Below are positions 40,821 to 50,180 of a stretch of 64,000 nt of DNA, one piece after another. The notes under the pieces were generated by a model that saw nothing but the letters and a program-made list of their open reading frames with translations, was not told the origin of the DNA and made no database searches. Origin of the DNA: an uncultured Acetatifactor sp. (lineage in GTDB: Bacteria; Bacillota; Clostridia; Lachnospirales; Lachnospiraceae); NCBI GenBank assembly GCA_910584865.1, contig CAJUCE010000019.1, positions 37,527 to 101,526 on the forward strand. The letters run 5' to 3'. Each line of letters opens with the position of its first letter. The first letter of the stretch is position 1. The position numbers and the translations under genes were made by a program.

Positions 40821-40904
40821 CGGACAAGGATACAGGGTGGCATATTGTCTGTATCCGGTAGATAAGAGCTGGTGTGTTTAGGATTTTGAGAAGGGCGGGA
40901 AAAT

Positions 40905-41525
40905 ATGGAGAGATTAACAGTGGAGTATTGCGGCGAATATGTGCCGCGTGAATTATGCAGTATCGACAGGGAGGGTGGTGCGGATGACTGTGACCTTTGC
41001 TGTGAATACTGCAAGGCAACGGAAGAGGGAAATGAAGATTGCAGAGAATGTGCAATCAGCCGCTGCTTTAACAAACTGGGTGAATACGAGAATTTAGAGG
41101 GGCTGGGAAAGCTGCTGAAGCTGCCTGTTCCGGTTGGAAGTCTGGTATACGAGCCTTATCAGTTCCTGGGGGAAGGCGCCTGGGAGATTGATGTCCACAC
41201 AATTAGGCTGGAAGACTTGGACAAGATAGGGAAAAGTGTTTTTCTCACGAGAGAAGAAGCGGAAGTTGTGTTGAAAGAATCGAAACAGATTGTGGGTCAA
41301 GGAAAGATGGAAAATGACTTGATTAGCAGAAACATAGTGTTTGACTACCTAAAAGAGCAGCAGGCAAATGTCATCATAGAAAAGAATAAAAAGGGATTTG
41401 TTCCTGTGCAAGTGTGCGAAGGTATGATGTTGGCGATAGAAGCTTTTATGAATTTTGTCGTGCAGGCGCCTGCCGCCTATAACACGGATAAGGAACGATG
41501 CGAGAAACCGGAGGTAGCAAATTGA
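40905..41525 (+). CDS. Cys-rich hypothetical phage protein
   Basis: 206 residues. The N-terminal region has many cysteines (CDLCCEYCKATEE, CRECAISRC at about 30-55), likely binding metal; the middle (about 65-125) is a β-rich unit with VPVGSLVYEPYQF and KSVFLTREEAEVVLKESK, common in Clostridia phage proteins of unknown role. The stop overlaps the TTG start of the HNH gene. Confidence 0.65.
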   Translation: MERLTVEYCGEYVPRELCSIDREGGADDCDLCCEYCKATEEGNEDCRECAISRCFNKLGEYENLEGLGKLLKLPVPVGSLVYEPYQFLGEGAWEIDVHTIRLEDLDKIGKSVFLTREEAEVVLKESKQIVGQGKMENDLISRNIVFDYLKEQQANVIIEKNKKGFVPVQVCEGMMLAIEAFMNFVVQAPAAYNTDKERCEKPEVAN

Positions 41526-41893
41526 GGAGAAGGTTAAGTAAAACACAGCGGCAGCAGGTGTATGAGAAATGTGGCGGCCACTGTGCATACTGCGGCAGCA
41601 GGCTGGACTATAAAGAAATGCAGGTGGATCATGTAAAACCGTTGAAGCTTGGAGGGGAAGATACCCTCTCCAACATGCTTCCGGCCTGCAGGAGCTGCAA
41701 CCATTACAAGGCGGCCAGGGATGCGGATGGTTATAGACGGTATCTATCGGGAATAGCAGGAAGGCTGATGAGAGACAGCATTCCGTATCAAGTTGCAGCA
41801 CGATTTGGCATTGTCAAGTATGTCAAAAAGGATGTGGTATTTTATTTCGAATCCTGTGGCGGAGCCGTATTGGGAAAGGAGAAAGAAAGATGA
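41522..41893 (+). CDS. HNH endonuclease
   Basis: About 123 residues from a TTG in a TTGA overlap with a GGAGG site; an ATG at 41498 is the alternative. The core CAYCG (about 19-23), DHVKPLKLGGEDTLSNML (about 36-53) and CRSCNHYK (about 58-65) is a complete HNH module with both zinc Cys pairs. It may act in recombination, or as a homing-type nuclease. Confidence 0.85.
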   Translation: MRRRLSKTQRQQVYEKCGGHCAYCGSRLDYKEMQVDHVKPLKLGGEDTLSNMLPACRSCNHYKAARDADGYRRYLSGIAGRLMRDSIPYQVAARFGIVKYVKKDVVFYFESCGGAVLGKEKER

Positions 41894-42168
41894 CAGAGGA
41901 GACATTGAGGAAGGCATCTGAATTAAGTGATCAGATCAAGAATCTGCAGGCAAAAAGAAAAGAATTGATATCAGCTGAAAAGTTCTGCTGGGGTAATACT
42001 GAGGATGTCAATGGGAGGATATTTAAGGTAAGCGTTTCGGAAAGAGGATCAACCCGAGATACTGTAGTCTTCGTCTCAGCTGATGCTGTGAAAGAAGCGC
42101 TGGATAGAGAACTCGAAGGGATTAGAAAAAAGCTAAAAGCACTGCAGGAAGAATTTTCAGAGTTGTGA
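41890..42168 (+). CDS. Small coiled-coil phage protein
   Basis: 92 residues starting on an ATGA overlap. Two helices (about 5-30 and 65-92, coiled-coil type) flank a β-like region, VNGRIFKVSVSERGSTRDTV. No family recognised. Confidence 0.6.
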   Translation: MTEETLRKASELSDQIKNLQAKRKELISAEKFCWGNTEDVNGRIFKVSVSERGSTRDTVVFVSADAVKEALDRELEGIRKKLKALQEEFSEL

Positions 42169-42186
42169 CACGAGGAGGAAAATATA

Positions 42187-42345
42187 GTGAAAATGAAGCG
42201 CTTTGAGGCAGGGAAAATAAGAGGGCAGATATTCCTGATTCCGACAATCGGGATCATAAAGACATGGGGTATTTGGAGATTGTCTTTTGCCTGGCTGAAT
42301 CTGGGATGGAGTATTGTTATCCGCAAAGGCAGAAAGGAAAAATGA
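42187..42345 (+). CDS. Small basic hydrophobic phage protein
   Basis: 52 codons from a GTG with GAGGAGG upstream. MKMKRFEAGKIRGQIFLIPT, then a Trp-rich part (WGIWRLSFAWLNLGWSIVIR). Proteins of this type occur in the early region of related phages. Possibly membrane-associated; function unknown. Confidence 0.55.
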   Translation: MKMKRFEAGKIRGQIFLIPTIGIIKTWGIWRLSFAWLNLGWSIVIRKGRKEK

Positions 42346-42348
42346 GAG

Positions 42349-42364
42349 GTTGCACCGGTGCAAC
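42349..42364. promoter_or_regulatory. Dispersed palindrome, copy 7
   Basis: GTTGCACCGGTGCAAC starts 4 bp after the preceding stop and lies 9 bp before AAAAGGAG of the next gene. Confidence 0.7.
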
Positions 42365-42386
42365 TAATAAAAAAGGAGAGAAGACT

Positions 42387-42800
42387 GTGACATTTAAAAG
42401 CATTACGAAAAAAGAAGCTCCACAGAAGATAATAGGAATTGATATGGCAGCAGGTGAAGACATGACTGCATATACGGGGCAGCAGTATAAAAAGAAGTCT
42501 GAGGCAATAACAGATTTGATTGGAGAGAGGGAAGATGAGCTGGAAGAAAAAGTAATGAGATTTTCGAAAAACTATACAGAAATATGTAAAACGGCTATAG
42601 AAAAATTACGTCAGGCAATTGAACCATTTGTAATATTTTGCAGCGCACATTTAGGCGAGAAGGACAAATGGCAGGTTGAAAAGCTCAGAATACCTAATAA
42701 CAAAAGAAAACGAAGGAAAATACCAATGGTTAGAAGAAGGGCACATATAAGAAATAAGAATAACCGTCAGAAGTATTGGCGAAAAAGAAATAAGAGGTGA
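42387..42800 (+). CDS. Basic hypothetical phage protein
   Basis: 137 residues from a GTG with AAAGGAG upstream. Helical with a coiled-coil middle (about 45-75) and a very basic end (NNKRKRRKIPMVRRRAHIRN), which suggests nucleic acid binding. No family recognised. Overlaps the next start by 4 bp. Confidence 0.55.
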   Translation: MTFKSITKKEAPQKIIGIDMAAGEDMTAYTGQQYKKKSEAITDLIGEREDELEEKVMRFSKNYTEICKTAIEKLRQAIEPFVIFCSAHLGEKDKWQVEKLRIPNNKRKRRKIPMVRRRAHIRNKNNRQKYWRKRNKR

Positions 42801-43324
42801 TGTCAGGAATGCAGAATGAAAAGAAAAATGAAGAGACAGCAGTTGTACTGAAGGCAGTCACAGGAGCAGTTAAAAAGGCGGTATCAGAAGCCATGACAGA
42901 GCAGAAGCGTCAGGAAAGGCAGAAAGCGTTATATAACACAAGAAAATTAATGGAATCTTACATAGAGATGCAGACTTTTCTGCATAATGCCATTTCTGAA
43001 GAAAGAGAAGTGCAGAATACTGCCTTTTTCGTCTTTGGCGGCGAGAATGCGAAACTTGACAGCATCAGGAAGTCGAAGATGAAAACCGCAATGATGATTG
43101 CCAATATAGACCGGGCAATGGAGGAGCTGAAACGGGAACATGAGCAAAAAGGGACGGCTTACAAGTTTGAAGCATTCAGGATGCATTATGTGGATGGAAT
43201 TGCTTATGAGGAGATCACCGAAACCTTGAACTGCGGAAAGAACAGTCCTTCTGCATGGTCAAAGTTGATTTTAAAGCAGATGTCTGTGAAATTATTCGGG
43301 ATAAACGGGATAGACCGATTCTGA
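42797..43324 (+). CDS. ArpU/RinA-like late gene activator
   Basis: 175 residues. The C-terminal part EAFRMHYVDGIAYEEITETL followed by NCGKNSPSAWSKLILKQM is a sigma-region-4-like helix-turn-helix in the form seen in phage ArpU- or RinA-type proteins, which switch on packaging genes. Its place as the last early gene before a terminator and the terminase genes fits. The N-terminal half is helical. The activator role is an inference. Confidence 0.6.
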   Translation: MMSGMQNEKKNEETAVVLKAVTGAVKKAVSEAMTEQKRQERQKALYNTRKLMESYIEMQTFLHNAISEEREVQNTAFFVFGGENAKLDSIRKSKMKTAMMIANIDRAMEELKREHEQKGTAYKFEAFRMHYVDGIAYEEITETLNCGKNSPSAWSKLILKQMSVKLFGINGIDRF

Positions 43325-43431
43325 AATAGAAACAAAAGAAAAGGCAAAAAACGGCGGGAAAAACGCGGGAAAAGTTGGGGTTTTCATAGGGAAATTCAGA
43401 ATGTAAAATAATAGTGTGGAAAGTTGCACAG

Positions 43432-43473
43432 AGCAGCTGCAAAGTACGGAGCGTATGAAGCAGCTGCTTTTTT
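43432..43473 (+). terminator. Terminator between early and late regions
   Basis: Stem AGCAGCTGC / GCAGCTGCT (43432-43440 with 43460-43468) followed by T6. The 178-bp gap here contains no other gene and would be a place for a late promoter. Confidence 0.75.
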
Positions 43474-43523
43474 GTTACTGATTCTGCCGATGCGGGAGGC
43501 TTATGGATACAGGAGGTGGTGAA

Positions 43524-43991
43524 GTGCTTTGGCATATATGCAGATGCGGAGCAGCCATTCCGCAGGGTATAAGCCTATGCAGGTCCTGTACTGCCATACA
43601 GACAGTGCAGGGCAGCAGGCATATGGAATACAACAGGACCAGGAGAGATAAGAAGGCAGCAGCATTCTATGTATCTGCCGACTGGCGCAGGACGAGGGCA
43701 GCAGCGCTGCGCCTGTATGATGGTATGGATATGTACGCCTATTATATGCAGCACAGGATAGTGACCGCAGATATGGTACACCACATAGTAGAGATTGGAG
43801 AGGACTGGGAGAAGCGTCTTGATATGGCGAATCTTTTTCCGCTCAGCAACAGCAACCATGGCATCATATCTGCACTGTATGACAGAGATGGTGCAACGAA
43901 AAAAGCCGTGCAGGAACAGCTGAGGGGCATCATCGCCAGCCATTGGAAAGACCGAGGGGGTATCGAAAAAGTTTTGTCCGGCCTGGATTAG
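43524..43991 (+). CDS. HNH endonuclease associated with terminase
   Basis: 155 residues from a GTG with AGGAGGTGG just upstream (an ATG at 43503 overlaps that site). CRCGAAIPQG and CRSC form the first zinc pair; VHHIVEIGEDWEKRLDMANL (about 87-106) is the HNH core with the conserved LFPLSNSNH end. Such proteins stand before small terminase genes and help cut DNA in packaging. Confidence 0.85.
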   Translation: MLWHICRCGAAIPQGISLCRSCTAIQTVQGSRHMEYNRTRRDKKAAAFYVSADWRRTRAAALRLYDGMDMYAYYMQHRIVTADMVHHIVEIGEDWEKRLDMANLFPLSNSNHGIISALYDRDGATKKAVQEQLRGIIASHWKDRGGIEKVLSGLD

Positions 43992-44106
43992 TCGCGCTCC
44001 CTCTGATCCGCGGAGAGAACTCCCCACGGAAATTTCAGAAAACAGGTATCCTGGGAAGGGGCAGCATACACATGCGGAGCAACGTATAAGGAAGGGGGTA
44101 GAAAGG

Positions 44107-44637
44107 ATGGCAGGACAGAGACAGCCGATCGATCTGTTAAAAGCGAAAGGCAAAAAACATCTGACAAAGGCAGAAATTGAAGAGAGAGAACGCACTGAGA
44201 TAAAGGCGCCGGCTGATAAGGTGACTGCTCCTGCCTACCTGACGCCGGAACAGAAAAAGAAATTTAAAAAAATTGTCAAGGATCTCCGGGCAGTCAATCT
44301 GGTATCAAATCTGGATGTGGATGCTTTAGCCAGGCTTGTGATTGCCCAGGAGAAGTATATCGCTGTTACGCAGGAGCTGGAAAAGCAGCCGCTGATGATT
44401 GAAATCGAAGTGACGACTGACAGAAAGGATGAATTTGGAAAGCCCATTATGTGTATCAGGGAGGTTGTGAACGGGAACCTTGAACGGCTGGCCCTTCTGC
44501 AGGACAGGTATTTCCGGCAGTGCAGGCAGGGCGCTGCAGATTTTGGGCTGACGGTATCCTCAAGGTGCAGGCTGGTGGTGCCGAAGCCGGAATCCGGAAA
44601 GGAAGAGGCGAACAAATTTAAAAAGTTCGCCTCTTAA
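44107..44637 (+). CDS. Small terminase subunit (P27 family)
   Basis: 176 residues with AAGGGGG upstream. PAYLTPEQKKKFKKIVKDLR, VSNLDVDALARLVIAQEKYI and the following YRQCRQGAADFGLTVSSRCRL-type end are typical of P27-type TerS, which recognises the packaging start. Located before TerL with 7 bp between them. Confidence 0.88.
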   Translation: MAGQRQPIDLLKAKGKKHLTKAEIEERERTEIKAPADKVTAPAYLTPEQKKKFKKIVKDLRAVNLVSNLDVDALARLVIAQEKYIAVTQELEKQPLMIEIEVTTDRKDEFGKPIMCIREVVNGNLERLALLQDRYFRQCRQGAADFGLTVSSRCRLVVPKPESGKEEANKFKKFAS

Positions 44638-44644
44638 GATAAAA

Positions 44645-46387
44645 ATGGCAACCGACAGGACAACACAATACGCACAGGAGGTACTTGCCGGGAAGATAAC
44701 CGCGGGCGAGCTGGTGAAGCTGGCATGCAAAAGGCACCTTGAAGATATAGAAAAGTCCCGGCTTACACCATACCGATATTACTTCGATGTAGAGCAGGCG
44801 GAAAGGCTCATTGACTTCGCTGAGATGCTGACAATAGCAGAAGGCGAAGAGGAGACGGAGGTGGAATGTTATCCCTTCCAGTGCTTTATCTTGGGGAGCC
44901 TGAATGGATGGAGGACAAAAGAAGGGAATCACAGGAGATTTCGTACCAGCTATGTACAGATTGGGAGGCAAAACGGCAAATCTTTTCTGAACGGGATCCT
45001 GGCGTCCTATTATGGGAACTTTGACAAATACAGGTATGGGCAGATTTATTGTACCGCCACAAAGCGGGACCAGGCATTAATCGCTTTTAATGAAATCGTA
45101 AAGTTCATCAATTCAGACGGAGAATTATCAGAGTGTTTTAAGGTACATGAGCATAACGGTACAATCGACTGCCTGCTTACAAAGAGCAAAATAAAGGCCT
45201 TGTCAGGGGATACGAAGAGCACAGACGGCCTGCGTCCGTATCTTGGGATTGTGGATGAATATCATGCTCATAAAGATGATCAGATGTACAAGCTCCTGGA
45301 AGGCGGTATTAAAAAGCTGAAATCAGCATTGATCTCCGTCATCACTACTGCTGGATTTGACCTGAATGCCCCGTGCTATGCATTGTATGAATATTGCGTT
45401 AAGGTGCTGAAGGGAACCGTTGCCAATGACAGCCAGTTTATCTATATCGCACAGATGGATGAAACAGATGACATGTGGCTCCCGGAGAATTGGGTGAAGG
45501 CAAATCCGCTGCTGGAATATGATCCTGACGCGCTCCGGAATATGGAGCCAATCGCGGATACTGCAAAGGAAATGGGCGGGGAAACGCTGCGGGACTTTAT
45601 CGTGAAGCAGCTGAACATGTGGATCCAGTGGACAAATGATGTCTATATCAAGGATATGGGAGCCTGGAACCGGGCGGCGGTAAGAAAAGGCCTGGAGGAT
45701 TTCAGGGGACAGAAGTGCTATGTTGGACTTGACCTGTCCAGCGGAGGAGACCTGACATCACTGGCATTTGTTTTTCCGTTCATGCGGGATGGAGAGAAGC
45801 GGTATTTTGTCCATACGCATTCTTTCATACCGAAGATGCGGGTACAGGAGCATATCAAAACGGACCGGGCGCCCTACGATCTGTGGATCAGGGAAGGGCT
45901 TATAACGGTTACGGAGACCATGGGCGGTATCAAGACGGACTATAAATATATTCTGGCGTATCTCCAGAAGGCCGTGGAGCAGTATGAGCTGGAAGTGCAG
46001 TGGCTCTGTTATGACTCTCACAATGCATCCGCATTCCTGGCAGATTTGGAGGCGCTGGGCTATGAGAGTATCAGCATAGTGCAGTCGGCAAAATCATTGA
46101 ACGATGCCACGGTTGATTTCCGGCTGGAACTGCTGGCAGGGCATGTGGAGCATGATGGAAACGGGGCGATGAAGTGGTCAATTGCAAATGCAAGGACTAC
46201 ATCCAACAGCTTCGGGGAGATCAAAATAGATAAGGATACCCGTACAGAGCGTATAGACATTATTGATGCCATTATTGACGCCTGGACGATGGCAATGAAG
46301 GGAGAAGTAAAAGTGGATTATAATGCATCAGCACTGGAATGGCTGGAAATGTATCAGAAAGAATACGGAGGAGGCGCAGGAAGGTGA
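44645..46387 (+). CDS. Large terminase subunit (TerL)
   Basis: 580 residues. Walker A-like GRQNGKSFLNGI (about 106-117), Walker B LGIVDEYHAH (about 200-209), and the C-terminal RNase H-like nuclease with Asp in VGLDLSSGGDLTSL (about 360-373), CYDSHN and the last Asp in DIIDAIIDAW. Size and order are normal for the HK97-type headful or cos terminase ATPase-nuclease. Stop overlaps the portal start. Confidence 0.95.
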   Translation: MATDRTTQYAQEVLAGKITAGELVKLACKRHLEDIEKSRLTPYRYYFDVEQAERLIDFAEMLTIAEGEEETEVECYPFQCFILGSLNGWRTKEGNHRRFRTSYVQIGRQNGKSFLNGILASYYGNFDKYRYGQIYCTATKRDQALIAFNEIVKFINSDGELSECFKVHEHNGTIDCLLTKSKIKALSGDTKSTDGLRPYLGIVDEYHAHKDDQMYKLLEGGIKKLKSALISVITTAGFDLNAPCYALYEYCVKVLKGTVANDSQFIYIAQMDETDDMWLPENWVKANPLLEYDPDALRNMEPIADTAKEMGGETLRDFIVKQLNMWIQWTNDVYIKDMGAWNRAAVRKGLEDFRGQKCYVGLDLSSGGDLTSLAFVFPFMRDGEKRYFVHTHSFIPKMRVQEHIKTDRAPYDLWIREGLITVTETMGGIKTDYKYILAYLQKAVEQYELEVQWLCYDSHNASAFLADLEALGYESISIVQSAKSLNDATVDFRLELLAGHVEHDGNGAMKWSIANARTTSNSFGEIKIDKDTRTERIDIIDAIIDAWTMAMKGEVKVDYNASALEWLEMYQKEYGGGAGR

Positions 46388-47778
46388 ACTTGTTTCAGAG
46401 GCTTGCAGGAAGGTTTGTAAACAGATTTCGGGGGGCGCCCCGGGACAGCGGAGGTATACGGACGCTGAATTCTCCGTCGTTTCTGGAATCTATGGGAATT
46501 GGGCGCAGGAGGAAGACAGTATCCGAGGTGACTTATTTTACCTGTTTGAAGATGCTTTCCGAGACGTTGGCCAAGATGCCCATTAAATATTATCAGAGGA
46601 CGGAAAAAGGGATCAGCGAAGCAGAGCAGACGGATATTTCAAGGCTGCTGACAAAACGGCCGAACTCGCTGACAACGCCGACGGTCTTTTGGAATGCAGT
46701 GGAAATGAACCGGAACCATTATGGGAATGCCTATGTATACATGCGTAAAAAATTCATCCGGAAACGCTACGGAGGGGAGCTCAAAATACTGGACTTGTGG
46801 GTGATGCAGTCAAATTGCGTTCAGGTGGTAGTGGATGATGCCGGGATTTTCGCGGGAGCCGGGAGGCTATGGTATGTATATACGGATCCCATATGCGGCA
46901 GGCAGTATGTATTCGGCACGGATGAGGTGATGCATTTCAAGACATCCTTCAGCTTTGACGGAATCACCGGCCTCCCGGTACAGCAGATACTAAAGGATAC
47001 AGTAAATGGCGCCTCTGCTTCCCAGGATTTCATGAACAGCATGTATGAAACCGGCCTGACAGCGAAGGCAACCCTGGAATATACAGGAGAATTGAATGAT
47101 AAGGTGAGGGAGGCCCTTCGGAAGTCTTTTGAGGATTTTGGCAGCGGGGCGAAAAATATGGGGCGTGTGCTTCCGGTTCCCCTGGGAATGAAGCTGACGC
47201 CGCTGAATATCAAAATGACGGATTCCCAGTTTTTTGAACTGAAAAAATATACGGCGCTGCAGATCGCGGCAGCGTTCGGTGTAAAGCCCAACCAGATCAA
47301 CGATTACTCCAAGTCCTCTTATGCAAACAGTGAGATGCAGCAGCTGTCCTTTTATGTTGATACGGAGCTATTCATCATTAAGCAGTACGAGGAAGAGATC
47401 AATTTCAAGATGGTACCGGAGGAAGACCAGGAGAAGGGATTTTATTACAAATTCAATGAAAAGGTGCTCTTCCGGACGGATTCCAGGACGCAGATGGAGT
47501 ATCTCCGTAACGGTGTGGGTGGTTCGATTATTAAACCGAATGAGGCACGGAGAAAGCTTGATATGCCGGATGCAGAGGGAGGCGATGAGCTGCTGGCCAA
47601 TGGCAGTATCGTTCCGCTGACCATGGCGGGAGCTGCTTATCAAAAGGCGGAGGCGCCAGAAGGGGCGATAGATCCGGGACAGCAGGAAGATATGCCAGGT
47701 ATGGAACAGAAGGAGGCAGAAAATGCAGAAGAGGGCGGAGAGCAGCAGGATGAAGAGGAGGAGCTAGATGGCAGTTAA
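46384..47778 (+). CDS. Portal protein (HK97 type)
   Basis: 464 residues from a GTG in a GTGA overlap with the TerL stop; GGAGGCGCAGG lies upstream. Typical segments: MHFKTSFSFDGITGLPVQQI, AKNMGRVLPVPLGMKLTPLN, and AFGVKPNQINDYSKSSYANS. It forms the dodecameric DNA gate at the head vertex. The acidic C-terminus is usual. Its end overlaps the protease gene by 11 bp. Confidence 0.93.
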   Translation: MNLFQRLAGRFVNRFRGAPRDSGGIRTLNSPSFLESMGIGRRRKTVSEVTYFTCLKMLSETLAKMPIKYYQRTEKGISEAEQTDISRLLTKRPNSLTTPTVFWNAVEMNRNHYGNAYVYMRKKFIRKRYGGELKILDLWVMQSNCVQVVVDDAGIFAGAGRLWYVYTDPICGRQYVFGTDEVMHFKTSFSFDGITGLPVQQILKDTVNGASASQDFMNSMYETGLTAKATLEYTGELNDKVREALRKSFEDFGSGAKNMGRVLPVPLGMKLTPLNIKMTDSQFFELKKYTALQIAAAFGVKPNQINDYSKSSYANSEMQQLSFYVDTELFIIKQYEEEINFKMVPEEDQEKGFYYKFNEKVLFRTDSRTQMEYLRNGVGGSIIKPNEARRKLDMPDAEGGDELLANGSIVPLTMAGAAYQKAEAPEGAIDPGQQEDMPGMEQKEAENAEEGGEQQDEEEELDGS

Positions 47779-48571
47779 GAAGCGCTTTGATTTCACAAAG
47801 AAAAACAGGCATACCAAAAAGCTGGAAAAGGTAGGGTACCTGGACTTTTCCGGGGAGGAAGAGGAGAAAAGGTGTTCCCTGTATTTTTATGGGGACATCG
47901 TATCATCCACATGGAGAGCATGGAGTTTTGAGGACAGATGTCCTCAGGATATAGCGGATTTTCTGAACCAGTTGGACGGATATGAGGATATTGACATTTA
48001 TATCAATTCCGGAGGCGGTGATGTATTTGCAGGCCTGGCAATTTATAACCAGCTGAAAAGGTACGGCGGGCATAAAGTAGGATACGTGGATGGGATGGCG
48101 GCATCAATCGCGTCAGTCATCATGTTTGCCTGTGACGAACTACATTTTTCCACGGGCGCCCAGGCAATGATACATAAGCCTTTATGCATTACGATCGGGA
48201 ATGCGGATGACCATATGGAGTCCATAAAGCAGCTGGATATGTGCGAGAATTCCATTTTGGATGTTTATGAGCAGCATATGAAGGACGGGGTTACAAGGGA
48301 GAGCCTGAAGGGGCTTATGGCGGCGGAAACTTGGTTTAACGGTGAAGAGCTGGCGGAGTATTTTGATGTGGAGGTAGAGGAAAGGGCTGCCGTGGCCGCA
48401 TGTGGCTCAGATTTCTTTGAAAGGTATAGGAATAAGCCGGAGGCAGTGGCAGAAGTACATACACAGGAGATTGTAGACGCAGTCATCGCAGAGATGGAAA
48501 ACCGGGAGAGCAAAAGGACAGAGGCCATAAAGCTGGAACTATTGGAAGATTTGTATTTATATGGCGCATAA
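47768..48571 (+). CDS. ClpP-like head maturation protease
   Basis: 267 residues. The ClpP-type core has INSGGGDVFAGLAIYNQLK, the catalytic Ser in DGMAASIASVIMFA (about 115) and the His in AMIHKPLC (about 141). It probably cleaves the capsid protein's N-terminal scaffold domain during head assembly. Located between portal and capsid as in HK97-type phages. Confidence 0.92.
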   Translation: MAVKKRFDFTKKNRHTKKLEKVGYLDFSGEEEEKRCSLYFYGDIVSSTWRAWSFEDRCPQDIADFLNQLDGYEDIDIYINSGGGDVFAGLAIYNQLKRYGGHKVGYVDGMAASIASVIMFACDELHFSTGAQAMIHKPLCITIGNADDHMESIKQLDMCENSILDVYEQHMKDGVTRESLKGLMAAETWFNGEELAEYFDVEVEERAAVAACGSDFFERYRNKPEAVAEVHTQEIVDAVIAEMENRESKRTEAIKLELLEDLYLYGA

Positions 48572-48647
48572 AGGCCGGGGATGTTTAAGACATATATGAT
48601 TTCAGGTCCGGCATATTCCGGACTGGGAATAGAGAGGAGAATGAAAA

Positions 48648-49883
48648 ATGAATGAGGAATTGAGAAAACTTTTGAAGCAGATCAATGACAAAAAGAATGC
48701 GGTCAAGAGCCTTGTGGCAGGCGGGAAGATCGATCAGGCCAAAGCAGCCAAGGAGGAGCTGAAGGCACTGCAGGAGAAATTTGACCTGTTGTTTGATCTG
48801 GAAGAGGATGCAAAAGGCGGAATTGAGGATAAGCTGGATCAGGGAACGGCAAAGCACGTAGGGGGAGCAAAGGCGGACAAAAAGAATCTGGTGAAATCAT
48901 TCGTCAATATCATCAAGGCCGGCTTCCTGCACTTCGAACCGGATGAGGAGGATGTAAAGGTCTACAGGGATGCTCTGACAAGCAGCGGGGCGGCAAACGA
49001 GGAAGGGGAGAAAGGGATCGGAGTGACGGTCCCGGAGGATATCCGGACAGACATTATTGAGCTGCGGAGGTCTTCCGACAATCTGGAGCAGTATGTCAAT
49101 GTGGAGGGCGTAACTACCAAGACAGGTACCCGGAATATTGAGCTTGATGCGGAATCGGTACCCTTTGATAATGTGGAGGAGGCTGCGGAATTCCCGGAGA
49201 TGGATGAGCCGAAGTTTAAATCCATTGACTACAGTATCAAGAAAAAGGGCGGGATCCTTAAGATTACGGCAGAACTGCTGGAGGATACGGCGGCAAATAT
49301 CATGGCCTATATTAACAAGTGGATTGCGAAGAAGACCAAAGCTACCAGGAATGCGGTGATCCTGAAGAAGTTAAATGAGATGACCGCCGGGAAGGAAGTC
49401 GCGGTCAAAGATCTGGACAGCCTGAAGGATATTTTCAATGTCAAACTGGATCCTGCGATAGCCGCTACGTCTATCGTCATTACAAACCAGAGCGGTTTTA
49501 ATTATCTGGACAAACTGAAGGATTCGGACGGGAAGTACCTTCTGCAGAAAGATCCGACGCTGCAGACGAAGGGGAAGATGCTCTTCGGTGAATACCCTAT
49601 TATAAAGTTATCCAAAAAAACCTTAAAATCTGTGCCAATTACCGAGAAAAAGGGGGAAGAGGATGTGATTACGGGCTACAGGCACCCTGTTTTCTGCGGG
49701 GACCTGAAGGAGGCGCTCACTTTATTTGACCGGAATGTATTGACCATTGATATCAATGACAAGGGAACAGAGCTGTGGAGCAAAGACATGACGGGCGTAA
49801 AGGTACGTGACCGCTTTGATGTGCAGGCCGTAGATGAGGCTGCAGTTGTGAAAGGGGAAATCACAGAAACTGTGGCGAAGTAA
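48648..49883 (+). CDS. Major capsid protein (HK97 fold)
   Basis: 411 residues with GAGAGGAG upstream. An N-terminal coiled-coil delta domain (about 1-75, with KLLKQINDKKNAVKSL) is likely removed by the protease; the rest has HK97-fold features (VPEDIRTDIIELRRSSDNLE, FPEMDEPKFKSIDYSIKKKG, NRNVLTIDINDKG-like end). Normal length for a Clostridia HK97-type capsid. Confidence 0.93.
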   Translation: MNEELRKLLKQINDKKNAVKSLVAGGKIDQAKAAKEELKALQEKFDLLFDLEEDAKGGIEDKLDQGTAKHVGGAKADKKNLVKSFVNIIKAGFLHFEPDEEDVKVYRDALTSSGAANEEGEKGIGVTVPEDIRTDIIELRRSSDNLEQYVNVEGVTTKTGTRNIELDAESVPFDNVEEAAEFPEMDEPKFKSIDYSIKKKGGILKITAELLEDTAANIMAYINKWIAKKTKATRNAVILKKLNEMTAGKEVAVKDLDSLKDIFNVKLDPAIAATSIVITNQSGFNYLDKLKDSDGKYLLQKDPTLQTKGKMLFGEYPIIKLSKKTLKSVPITEKKGEEDVITGYRHPVFCGDLKEALTLFDRNVLTIDINDKGTELWSKDMTGVKVRDRFDVQAVDEAAVVKGEITETVAK

Positions 49884-49912
49884 GCAAGAGGCGGCTGCCG
49901 GAAGGGGAAGGC

Positions 49913-50176
49913 ATGGAACTGGAAAAGCTGAAGGAATATCTCAGAGTGGATTTTTCGGACGATGACGGGATTATAGGGCTGATGCTGGAAGCAGTGCTGG
50001 ACGAGATGGAGGAGCTGATTCCGGCATTTGACCGGGAGGCGCTTACCAGCAGGCAGCAGCTGTTGATCTGCACTTATGTGAAAGAAATGTATGACAACCG
50101 GGACAGGACGACGTCAGGACAGGAAAAGCTGCGGTTCGCCGTCCAGTCCATGATGTTGAAAGAAATGTTGAGGTAA
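49913..50176 (+). CDS. Head-tail connector (gp6-like)
   Basis: 87 residues. LEKLKEYLRVDFSDDDGIIG and TYVKEMYDNRDRTTSG match the phage gp6/QLRG-type head-tail connector, a small helical protein below the portal. Site GGAAGGGGAAG. Confidence 0.85.
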   Translation: MELEKLKEYLRVDFSDDDGIIGLMLEAVLDEMEELIPAFDREALTSRQQLLICTYVKEMYDNRDRTTSGQEKLRFAVQSMMLKEMLR

Positions 50177-50180
50177 TGGC

